Shown piece by piece: positions 1-5,202 of a stretch of DNA of 5,202 nucleotides. Made by a program: the position numbers and the translations under genes. The notes under the pieces were generated by a model. The model made no database searches. It was not told the origin of the DNA and was given only the letters and a program-made list of their open reading frames with translations. Positions within the stretch are counted from its first letter, which is position 1. The number at the start of each line of letters is the position of its first letter. Source of the stretch: Sulfurovum sp. (GTDB lineage Bacteria > Campylobacterota > Campylobacteria > Campylobacterales > Sulfurovaceae); contig DAOUPF010000123.1 in the NCBI GenBank assembly GCA_030626265.1, positions 1 to 5,202 of the forward strand. The letters are read 5' to 3'.

Positions 1-2
1 CT

Positions 3-578
3 TCATTTATATTTATGGGTTCTGCATTTTATATGGAAGTATTTGGTAGTTGTCAGTCACGAAGAGGGCTATCAAAGCTAGCTACTCTATTTGCATTTGT
101 GATGCTGATATATGGTGTGATACTTTTCATAGGTGCTATCAGTGGTGCTACTTCACTACTACATCCACTAGACAGATTTACAGGCTCAAAAACAACTAGT
201 AGTATAGTAGAACCTGACCGCTCCAAATATCAAGGCTACTCTATAGAGAGACTAGAAGCAGAGGTATCAGAAGCTTCCAAAAGTGGCAAACCAGTGGTAG
301 TTGATATTGGTAAAGATGGTTGTGCAGCGTGTACAGAGCTAGAACTCATCACATTCCCAGACCCAGCTGTAAAAGCTGAGATGCAGAGATTTGAATTCAT
401 CAAGATTGATATCACTAAAAACACTCTCCAAGAGCAAGCCTTACTAAAAAAATACAAAATATTTGGAGCTCCAAATATCCTGTTTTTTGATAGCAAAGGC
501 AAAGTACAACCTGATAAATTTATTACAGGATTTAGAGCACCAGAACTATTTGTTGAGGATTTAAAAAGTATCAAATAG
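3..578 (+). CDS. dsbD: Thiol:disulfide interchange protein DsbD, C-terminal part (5' end outside window)
   Basis: DsbD is an inner-membrane protein that passes electrons from cytoplasmic thioredoxin to periplasmic reductases (DsbC, CcmG-type proteins). The frame is open to the left edge, so the ATG at 15 is almost certainly internal. Numbering from that Met, the start (AFYMEVFG) matches the loop before the last helix of the DsbD membrane domain. One hydrophobic helix follows at about residues 22-45, then a linker to about 75, then the periplasmic gamma thioredoxin domain. That domain has the redox pair C103-A-A-C106, the DsbD-like stretch TFPDPAV after it, and the cis-proline loop GAP (P153). 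The protein ends at an ordinary place for the family. Oddity: the residue before the first active-site cysteine is Gly (DGCAAC), where family members usually have Trp (DWCVAC). No terminator hairpin is visible after the stop. A stand-alone membrane-anchored thioredoxin is less likely, because the upstream frame stays open and matches DsbD. Confidence 0.88.
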   Translation, partial: SFIFMGSAFYMEVFGSCQSRRGLSKLATLFAFVMLIYGVILFIGAISGATSLLHPLDRFTGSKTTSSIVEPDRSKYQGYSIERLEAEVSEASKSGKPVVVDIGKDGCAACTELELITFPDPAVKAEMQRFEFIKIDITKNTLQEQALLKKYKIFGAPNILFFDSKGKVQPDKFITGFRAPELFVEDLKSIK

Positions 579-610
579 TTACAATCTTCTTCCTATCCTT
601 TCTGAGATTA

Positions 611-619
611 TGTTAAAAT
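611..619 (+). promoter_or_regulatory. Probable extended -10 promoter of nadE
   Basis: The gap between dsbD and nadE contains TG-T-TAAAAT: a TG at 611-612, one spacer base, and a -10 hexamer TAAAAT at 614-619. This is the form of an extended -10 sigma-70 promoter. Campylobacterota promoters often rely on the -10 region and lack a clear -35, and none is seen here. A start site near 626 would give a leader of about 28 bases. It suggests nadE is transcribed independently of dsbD. Confidence 0.5.
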
Positions 620-637
620 ACGGCAGATTAGTCTCAC

Positions 638-643
638 AAAGGA
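638..643 (+). promoter_or_regulatory. Ribosome binding site of nadE
   Basis: AAAGGA lies 10 bases upstream of the ATG at 654. It supports that start, and the encoded N-terminus (MYGYYRIA) also fits the family's usual beginning. Confidence 0.6.
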
Positions 644-653
644 ACTTTTAATC

Positions 654-2549
654 ATGTACGGATATTACCGCATAGCATCATGTATAAACAAAACTACAGT
701 AGCAAACCCCAACAAAAATGCCAAGGAAATACTAGGCTTACTCATAGATGCCCATACCAAAGAGTCTAGTATTGCCCTATTTCCAGAGCTAGCGTTAACT
801 GGATATACTGCTAGTGACCTATTTACAAATCAAACCCTACTTCAAGCTCAAGATGAAGCATTAGCTCACATACTTCAAAACAGCAAAGATATATCTACTA
901 TAGCTGTCATAGGGTATGCATATCTAGAAGCTGATAGACTACACAACTGTGCAGTGGTGATACAAAATGGTGAAATGCTAGGTATGATTCCTAAAAGTTA
1001 TATCCCAAATAAAAAAGAGTTTTATGAAAAACGACAATTTGTTACTGGTAGAGATATAGTCAGAAGTACTGCTAGTTTGATAAATAGAGAAGTTCCATTT
1101 GGTGTAGACCTGCTCTTTACTGATAGTGCTGATATGATATTTGGCATAGAGATATGTGAAGACCTATGGGCAGTCACACCCCCTAGCAACCACATGGCAA
1201 GCAACGGGGCAAACCTCATCCTAAACCTAAGTGCTAGCAATGAGCTCATAGGCAAACATGAATACCGTGAAGAGCTAGTACGTACCCAAAGTGCTAGATG
1301 TATGGCAGCGTATGTATATAGTTCAGCAGGAGTAGGTGAATCTACAACGGACACTGTATTTGGTGGTCATGCTATCATCTCAGAATATGGCAGTACTATA
1401 GCTCAAAATAAACGCTTCTGCATGGATAGTCACCTAATCACAGCAGATATAGACTTGCAAAAATTACGATTTCTAAGACTAAGTGAATCTAGCTTTAGCG
1501 ATGGTAGACGAAAAAAGACTAGAACTATCAAGCTAGGCTCACTACCAACCATCAGCAACCTAGATAGAGATATAAACCCTATGCCATTTGTCCCATCCAA
1601 GTATGCAGATAAAGAGCATCGTTGTGATGAGATAGTACATATCCAAGCCCATGGACTCATCAAGAGAATGACACATGCTGGCATCAAAAAAGCCCTCATA
1701 GGCATCTCTGGAGGACTAGACTCTACCCTAGCCCTACTCTCTACCCATAAAGCCTATGAGATTATGGGATGGGATGTTACAGATATCATAGCTATCACCA
1801 TGCCAGGATTTGGTACTACTAACAGAACCAAAAACAACGCCACCGAACTCTGCCTAGCACTAGGAGTGACTCTAAAGACCATAGATATAACAGATATATC
1901 TCTCAAAGAGTTTGAAGCCATAGAGCACAACCCAGATGAGCATAGTGTGACATACGAGAATGTACAAGCCAGAGCTAGAACCTCTATCCTCATGAACATG
2001 GCAAACAAAGAGGGAGGACTGGTCATTGGTACAGGCGACCTCAGCGAGATAGCCCTAGGCTGGAGTACATACAATGGCGATCATATGAGCATGTATGCCC
2101 TAAACTCAGGCATCCCAAAAACCCTCATACAGTATGTCATAGAGTACTACAAATCCAACAAAGCCATAGCCAGTATCATAGATGATATCCTAGCCACCCC
2201 CATCAGTCCAGAGCTACTCCCAGCAAAAGATGGAGAGATATCCCAAGAGACAGAGAGCATAGTAGGCCCATATGAACTACACGATTTTTTCCTCTACCAC
2301 TTCATCAAATACGGAGCCAAACCTACCAAGATACGCTTCCTAGCTACTCTAGCATTTGATGGTAAATATGATGAAAAGACCATAACAAAATGGCTCAAAC
2401 TGTTTTTGAAGCGTTTCTTTACCCAACAGTTCAAACGCTCATGTATGCCAGATGGTCCAAAAGTGGGTACTATATCTCTAAGCCCTAGAGCTGACTGGAA
2501 GATGGCTAGCGATGTTGATTTTGAGGTTTGGATAGAAGAACTAGCATGA
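654..2549 (+). CDS. nadE: Glutamine-dependent NAD+ synthetase (two-domain)
   Basis: The enzyme makes NAD+ from deamido-NAD+, ATP and glutamine, the last cytoplasmic step of NAD synthesis. The 631-residue product has two domains. Residues 1 to about 290 are a nitrilase-like (CN hydrolase) glutaminase with the expected triad: E45 in FPELALTGY, K114 in IPKSYIPN, and C168 in GIEICEDLW. Residues from about 325 form the ATP-pyrophosphatase synthetase domain, with the P-loop SGGLDS at 352-357 and the NAD synthetase signature IGTGDLSEIALGW at 458-470. The C-terminus (LSPRADWKMASD) is also typical. Length and spacing fit the long, Mycobacterium-type glutamine-dependent class (about 680 residues) and not the short ammonia-dependent NadE (about 250-280 residues). 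All visible key residues are intact. Its TGA overlaps the ATG of the next, broken frame. The reading frame is rich in CTAG tetranucleotides (27 counted). Confidence 0.96.
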   Translation: MYGYYRIASCINKTTVANPNKNAKEILGLLIDAHTKESSIALFPELALTGYTASDLFTNQTLLQAQDEALAHILQNSKDISTIAVIGYAYLEADRLHNCAVVIQNGEMLGMIPKSYIPNKKEFYEKRQFVTGRDIVRSTASLINREVPFGVDLLFTDSADMIFGIEICEDLWAVTPPSNHMASNGANLILNLSASNELIGKHEYREELVRTQSARCMAAYVYSSAGVGESTTDTVFGGHAIISEYGSTIAQNKRFCMDSHLITADIDLQKLRFLRLSESSFSDGRRKKTRTIKLGSLPTISNLDRDINPMPFVPSKYADKEHRCDEIVHIQAHGLIKRMTHAGIKKALIGISGGLDSTLALLSTHKAYEIMGWDVTDIIAITMPGFGTTNRTKNNATELCLALGVTLKTIDITDISLKEFEAIEHNPDEHSVTYENVQARARTSILMNMANKEGGLVIGTGDLSEIALGWSTYNGDHMSMYALNSGIPKTLIQYVIEYYKSNKAIASIIDDILATPISPELLPAKDGEISQETESIVGPYELHDFFLYHFIKYGAKPTKIRFLATLAFDGKYDEKTITKWLKLFLKRFFTQQFKRSCMPDGPKVGTISLSPRADWKMASDVDFEVWIEELA

Positions 2550-2949
2550 ATATAAATAATTGGAAAGAATTTATATTTTTTAAATTTAAAGATAAAACTA
2601 TAACACCAATCAATCAAGAAATTTTGACAAATAATTCTGTTTAGATACAAGTTTTATTGCTAATAATTATCCTTGTTCTATAGATGAATTAACAGATTCT
2701 CTTGATTTTAATGAAAAGAATATAGAGTACTTAAATAAAGAGTTAGATTATATATTCAATTTTGGTTGGAAAGAGATACACTATAGTTTTATTACAAATA
2801 CACCATATAAAAGAGAAACATATTTACAAGGTCTAAAAAGTACTACATATTATGAATCTATCTTAATGAGCTTAATTGATTTATTGACTATAAATCTTTT
2901 TTCTAAAATTATTGCAACCAAAAAAATTATTGAAGTTAAGCCAAAATAA
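2546..2949 (+). pseudogene. AT-rich hypothetical gene broken by one frameshift
   Basis: An ATG overlapping the nadE stop (ATGA, 2546-2549) opens a 32-codon frame starting MNINNWKEFIFFKFKD and stopping at TAG 2642-2644. The -1 frame is then open from 2635 to TAA at 2947-2949, about 104 codons, running FIANNYPCSIDELTDSLDFN and onward. Adding one T in the GTTT run at 2639-2642 joins the two parts into about 135 residues with no other stop (NNSV-LDTSF). The second part has no ATG near its beginning. The predicted product is acidic and rich in Asn, Lys, Tyr and Ile, with a hydrophobic patch near the end (SLIDLLTINLF). I recognise no family. G+C is 23% (55 of 240 bases, 2641-2880), far below nadE (two 60-base samples gave 35% and 50%), which suggests a transferred or fast-evolving gene. 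The sequence at the shift is not a slippery heptamer, so programmed frameshifting is unlikely. A sequencing error remains possible. Confidence 0.6.
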
Positions 2950-3043
2950 TTTAATATTATCGTTTAGCCTCATTCCTACTCTCCTAAGTAGAAATTTATA
3001 TATCAACTTAAGCCACCAATCTATCCAAATATGCATTATATCC

Positions 3044-3138
3044 GTAGGTCGGGGTGTCCTCTCCCCGACATTAATCTGTATAGCCATAATATTTACAATC
3101 GTTTGAATATTTGTCGGGGAGAGGACACCCCGACCTAC
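3044..3138. repeat. REPIN-like inverted pair of REP hairpins
   Basis: A perfect 27-base inverted repeat has arms at 3044-3070 and 3112-3138, separated by 41 AT-rich bases. Each arm is itself a REP-type unit. The left one has a GTAG head (3044-3047), then a 7-base stem GTCGGGG (3048-3054), an 8-base loop TGTCCTCT, and the matching CCCCGAC (3063-3069). The right arm is the same unit in reverse orientation. The GTAG head, imperfect-palindrome body and head-out pairing are the known architecture of REP sequences mobilised by RAYT (TnpA-REP) transposases, and of their mobile doublet form, the REPIN. No RAYT gene lies in the window. Neither arm is followed by a T-run, so this is not a standard intrinsic terminator. 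The arms are much more GC-rich than their surroundings. Confidence 0.8.
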
Positions 3139-3173
3139 AAAACTCAAGCCTAGATACGGTACACTATCCAATA

Positions 3174-3179
3174 TATATT
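3174..3179 (+). promoter_or_regulatory. Possible -10 element for the moaD-like cluster
   Basis: TATATT sits in the short gap between the REPIN and the moaD-like gene. A transcript starting about 7 bases later (near 3186) would leave almost no leader for the ATG at 3192, which favours the later in-frame ATGs at 3213 or 3225. No clear -35 is visible, and AT-rich DNA gives such hexamers by chance. Confidence 0.3.
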
Positions 3180-3224
3180 CCTACATAGTACATGGGAATG
3201 AAAGAAACAACAATGGAAAACAGA

Positions 3225-3506
3225 ATGGCAGATATAAAATTTAGTGCTTTTTCATTTCTAAAGAAAAAACTTAATGATGAGGGAGTTGATTGTACGAGCT
3301 CCCCTCTAAATATACCTGATGACATCAGTGTAAACGCTCTCATAGAGCATATAGGGCTAGAAGCTAGTGATGTAGAGGCAGTATTTCTAAATCACAAAAT
3401 CATGCCAAAAAGCACTATCATTCAAAATGGCGACAAGATCGCGCTCGTACCTCCAGGAGGTATCCCTCACCATGTAGCGGCATATGTGGGGAAGAATAAT
3501 AATTAA
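3225..3506 (+). CDS. MoaD/ThiS-like beta-grasp (ubiquitin-like) protein
   Basis: The product is about 93 residues with the layout of the small sulfur-carrier family: an opening strand (MADIKFSAFSFLKKKL), a middle helix (SVNALIEHIGL), then AVFLNHKIM, then the hallmark ending NGDKIALVPP. Family members serve molybdopterin, thiamin or related sulfur-transfer pathways, carrying sulfur on a C-terminal Gly-Gly. Here the Gly-Gly follows PP directly and 14 more residues come after it (IPHHVAAYVGKNNN), so the canonical free diglycine is absent. Four in-frame ATGs exist (3192, 3198, 3213, 3225). I chose 3225 because the family normally starts at the first strand and GGAA (3215-3218) lies 6 bases upstream. 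The 3192 ATG would give 104 residues and has no ribosome site. No moaE, thiG or adenylyltransferase partner is in the window. The DUF502 gene follows after 21 bases, suggesting an operon. Confidence 0.75.
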   Translation: MADIKFSAFSFLKKKLNDEGVDCTSSPLNIPDDISVNALIEHIGLEASDVEAVFLNHKIMPKSTIIQNGDKIALVPPGGIPHHVAAYVGKNNN

Positions 3507-3513
3507 CTAGATT

Positions 3514-3520
3514 GAGGAAA
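3514..3520 (+). promoter_or_regulatory. Ribosome binding site of the DUF502 gene
   Basis: GAGGAAA lies 7 bases before the ATG at 3528, in the 21-base gap after the moaD-like stop. It fixes the DUF502 start and argues for translation from a shared mRNA. Confidence 0.65.
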
Positions 3521-3527
3521 TAAGAAA

Positions 3528-4184
3528 ATGAAAGATAGTAAAACACTAAAACACTTCACACAAACAGCACTCCAAGGACTCTTTGGGCTTCTGCCTGTGG
3601 TTATCATCGCTGTACTCATACTCTGGCTATATGGCAAGATAGACTTGCTTGTCAACTGGGCTTTTGAGATTGTTGGATTTACCCCTGAAAATAATCAATT
3701 TTTATGGTTTATGTTAGTCATTGTTATATTTCTATTGATTTTATATGTTATTGGTCATCTTATGAAGACTAGACTTGTTGGATTTTTCGAGTCACTACTA
3801 GCAAAAATCCCTGGTTACTCTACTATCAAAGATATCATAGGTATATTTAACTCCTCCAAGGAGGGTGAGAACAAGGTACTAGTAGTAGCCATACGAGGCT
3901 TTGCCAATGAAGGATACAACATAGGGCTGATGTATTCACAAAAAGAGAGCATCATCAAGGATCACTACACAGTAACCCTATCTATGTCACCTATACCAAA
4001 TGGCGGATATATGTTTGAAGTGCATAGAGACAATATATTTGTCATAGAGGAAGCTACTTTTGATGACAACCTACAATATCTGTTGTCTATGGGAGTGAAG
4101 AGCTTTGCAGAGATTATAAAGTCTGAATCAAAAAAGCTAGATGAGTTAGTGTTACTTAGTGATTGGTTAGAGGCAAATAGATAA
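3528..4184 (+). CDS. DUF502 family inner-membrane protein
   Basis: This 218-residue protein has two membrane helices near the N-terminus (about 15-36, GLFGLLPVVIIAVLILWLYG, and about 57-78, FLWFMLVIVIFLLILYVIGH). A soluble C-terminal domain of roughly 140 residues follows. Features that match DUF502 are the amphipathic segment after helix 2 leading to IPGYSTIKDIIGIFNSS (94-110), the strand pair KVLVVAIRGF...YNIGLMYS, the turn MSPIPNGGYMFEV, and the closing LQYLLSMGVKS. Bacterial DUF502 proteins have no settled biochemical role that I know of; plant relatives (CONTINUOUS VASCULAR RING-like) affect membrane trafficking and patterning. The start is set by a good ribosome site. It lies 21 bases after the moaD-like gene and 5 bases before the cytochrome gene, so all three are probably co-transcribed. 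The protein looks intact, with length near the family norm. Confidence 0.85.
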   Translation: MKDSKTLKHFTQTALQGLFGLLPVVIIAVLILWLYGKIDLLVNWAFEIVGFTPENNQFLWFMLVIVIFLLILYVIGHLMKTRLVGFFESLLAKIPGYSTIKDIIGIFNSSKEGENKVLVVAIRGFANEGYNIGLMYSQKESIIKDHYTVTLSMSPIPNGGYMFEVHRDNIFVIEEATFDDNLQYLLSMGVKSFAEIIKSESKKLDELVLLSDWLEANR

Positions 4185-4189
4185 AATAT

Positions 4190-4693
4190 ATGAAAAAGAG
4201 TTTGCCTTTTATTGTTATTTTGTTAGTTATATCATATGCACTCTATAATGCCAAGTTTCGTTCACCAAAAAAAGTAGAGACACCCTCCAATACAAACTAT
4301 ACTCAACATATCAAAGAGCACCATGATATACACTACAAAGAGGAGCTCTCTACCCTCAATACAAATAAGTATATAAAAGAGTATATCATTAAGGTCATCA
4401 ATCATGGCTCTTCTGAGCTGAAGTATAAAAAAGATGAGATAATGGAAGCAGGATTTTCATCTAAAGAAGATGCCTATAAAATAGCCTGCTATACATTGGA
4501 ACTATCTGGGAAAAAATGCAAAGAGCCCTATGAAAAAGATGCTGCTATGTTTTATACTAGTATCTGTGGTGGATGTCATGGAGATGATGGCAAAGGATTG
4601 GGCGGTACATATCCTGATTTGACCAAAGATAAACTACTTGGTATTGCAACAAGAGAAGAGTTTTTGAAAACAATGATTGATAAAATGAGGTAA
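4190..4693 (+). CDS. Membrane-anchored mono-heme cytochrome c
   Basis: The 167-residue product begins MKK followed by one hydrophobic segment (about 5-20), a signal anchor that would place the rest in the periplasm. Residues 22-115 are hydrophilic and rich in Lys and Glu, with no recognised domain; they contain two extra cysteines (C100, C110). The C-terminal part is a class I cytochrome c core: the heme attachment motif C126-G-G-C129-H130, then GDDGKGLGGTYPDLTKDKLLG, typical of c-type cytochrome domains. Only 37 residues follow the heme histidine. The usual segment with the distal Met ligand is not obvious; M162 or M166 near the end are the only late candidates. No continuation is found in other frames after the stop. 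The gene starts 5 bases after the DUF502 stop and has no good ribosome site of its own, so translational coupling is likely. It is probably an electron carrier; the partner is unknown. Confidence 0.82.
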   Translation: MKKSLPFIVILLVISYALYNAKFRSPKKVETPSNTNYTQHIKEHHDIHYKEELSTLNTNKYIKEYIIKVINHGSSELKYKKDEIMEAGFSSKEDAYKIACYTLELSGKKCKEPYEKDAAMFYTSICGGCHGDDGKGLGGTYPDLTKDKLLGIATREEFLKTMIDKMR

Positions 4694-4762
4694 AATATAC
4701 ACATAAAGCCCTCATAGTCATTTAGCTGAAAATATTTTAGATATATTTGAGCTATAAAGTAG

Positions 4763-4768
4763 TAAAAT
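4763..4768 (+). promoter_or_regulatory. Possible -10 element for the SdhB-like gene
   Basis: TAAAAT in the 103-base gap after the cytochrome gene would give a start near 4775 and a leader of about 20 bases. No -35 is evident. It would make the downstream gene a separate transcription unit from the DUF502/cytochrome pair. Confidence 0.35.
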
Positions 4769-4784
4769 AGTTCAATTTAGTATC

Positions 4785-4789
4785 AGGAG
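4785..4789 (+). promoter_or_regulatory. Ribosome binding site of the SdhB-like gene
   Basis: AGGAG, one of the strongest Shine-Dalgarno matches in the window, lies 7 bases before the ATG at 4797 and fixes that start. Confidence 0.7.
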
Positions 4790-4796
4790 TAACAAT

Positions 4797-5202
4797 ATGG
4801 AATTAGAAATAGAAGCGTATTTTTTCAATGCAAAGACTGATTATCTGCCTTATTATAAAAACTTTTTATTAGAGGTGGATGCAAAAGAGCCAATATCACA
4901 GATACTTCCTATGATACAAGAGCAAAATAAAAACTTCTCTTATCCCAATGAAAATCTATATTTTAAAATTAATAGCCTTGTTGTAAATGGAAATGAGACA
5001 ACTCAAGATATAGTTGATAGTCTTGGTTCATCACTATGTATTGACCCTATATCATCATATAGATCAGACAATGGACTTACCATAAATGATGATGATTTCA
5101 TGCAGAGCTTTGAGCTTCTAGATCCATTTGCCACAGAAGCAGATAGAGAGTATTATGAGACACTATATCCTGTACACTATGCCTCTGAAACACTAAGCTA
5201 TA
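4797..5202 (+). CDS. SdhB/FrdB-like protein lacking cluster cysteines, N-terminal part (3' end outside window)
   Basis: The frame opens after a strong ribosome site and stays open to the right edge (135 codons visible). The start MELEIEAYFFNAKTDYLPYY resembles the start of succinate dehydrogenase and fumarate reductase iron-sulfur subunits (family pattern: F-x-x-R/Y-N-P-x-x-D-x-x-P-x-x). A later stretch (81-110, CIDPISSYRS, then LTINDDDFMQSFELLDP) parallels the SdhB linker that reads roughly I-x-P-L...LVVD-x-x-x-F...I-x-P. Where SdhB has its 2Fe-2S ligands (RRSCREGVCGS before the MNG), this protein has FSYPNENLYFKINSLVVNG with no cysteine. The only cysteine visible is C81. Where the first 4Fe-4S ligands would fall (ECILC) it reads LYPVHYASE. 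I recall a Campylobacterota family with this N-terminus (DUF5644), but could not check it. Function is unknown; it may be a structural or regulatory relative of the iron-sulfur subunit. Confidence 0.72.
   Translation, partial: MELEIEAYFFNAKTDYLPYYKNFLLEVDAKEPISQILPMIQEQNKNFSYPNENLYFKINSLVVNGNETTQDIVDSLGSSLCIDPISSYRSDNGLTINDDDFMQSFELLDPFATEADREYYETLYPVHYASETLSY

Noticed and set aside
15..578. ATG at 15 as a true start of a stand-alone anchored thioredoxin
   Set aside because: The frame is open to the window edge, no ribosome site is visible in the few bases before it, and the first residues match the interior of the DsbD membrane domain.
2630..2650. Programmed -1 frameshift joining the two halves of the broken gene
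   Set aside because: The only stretch where the frames can be joined (2635-2644, TTCTGTTTAG) holds no X-XXY-YYZ slippery heptamer, and no strong downstream stem is evident. A one-base deletion explains it better.
2912..3106. 64-codon open frame on the plus strand
   Set aside because: It overlaps the end of the frameshifted gene and enters the left REPIN arm. There is no ribosome site and no recognisable protein.
3044..3138. REPIN as an intrinsic terminator
   Set aside because: The stem is strong, but no T-run follows it on either strand, and a 41-base loop between the arms is unusual for a terminator.
3044..3138. CRISPR repeat pair
   Set aside because: There are only two copies, in inverted and not direct orientation, with no further repeats or cas genes.
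2881..3171. 96-codon open frame on the minus strand
   Set aside because: It runs through both REPIN arms and the 3' end of the broken ORF, has no ribosome site that I can see, and its composition reflects the repeat (repeated GRGVLSPT / GERTPRPT segments).
4723..4754. TAGCT/AGCTA inverted repeat in the gap after the cytochrome gene
   Set aside because: Only a 5-base stem closes a 22-base AT-rich loop, and no T-run follows; chance is a sufficient explanation.

Overview
The window looks like a chromosomal stretch from a free-living member of the Campylobacterota (the former Epsilonproteobacteria). This is inference from moderate AT-richness, heavy use of ATA/CTA/AGA codons, and the company of a DsbD, a DUF502 membrane protein, a small anchored cytochrome c and a downstream gene resembling a family I associate with that phylum. 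I ran no database search. All intact genes lie on the + strand.

Layout. The window opens inside the last membrane helix of a DsbD-type thiol:disulfide interchange protein, whose thioredoxin domain ends at 578. A 75-base gap with a good extended -10 promoter leads into a complete, large glutamine-dependent NAD+ synthetase (nadE, 654-2549). Its stop codon overlaps the ATG of a very AT-rich reading frame (2546-2949). That frame is broken by one -1 frameshift at about 2640; with one base restored it would encode about 135 residues. Next comes a gene-poor stretch (2950-3190) holding a 95-base perfect inverted repeat (3044-3138). It has the architecture of a REPIN: two GTAG-headed REP hairpins facing each other.

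A compact cluster follows: a MoaD/ThiS-like beta-grasp protein with an internal rather than terminal Gly-Gly, a DUF502 two-helix inner-membrane protein 21 bases later, and a membrane-anchored mono-heme cytochrome c 5 bases after that. A new promoter and a strong Shine-Dalgarno site then precede a gene that runs off the right edge (4797 onward). Its product reads like the N-terminal half of a succinate dehydrogenase/fumarate reductase iron-sulfur subunit (SdhB/FrdB) in which the cysteine ligands are missing.

How the genes work together. DsbD carries reducing power across the inner membrane, and one of its known clients is the pathway that keeps apocytochrome c cysteines reduced; this fits with the anchored cytochrome c in the window, but they are separate transcription units. 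NadE completes NAD+ synthesis. The moaD-like/DUF502/cytochrome trio has operon spacing, but no joint function can be read from sequence. The most interesting items are the REPIN, the freshly broken AT-rich ORF, the cysteine-free SdhB-like protein and the odd tail of the MoaD-like protein. I see no CRISPR array, tRNA, rRNA, transposase or defence system here.
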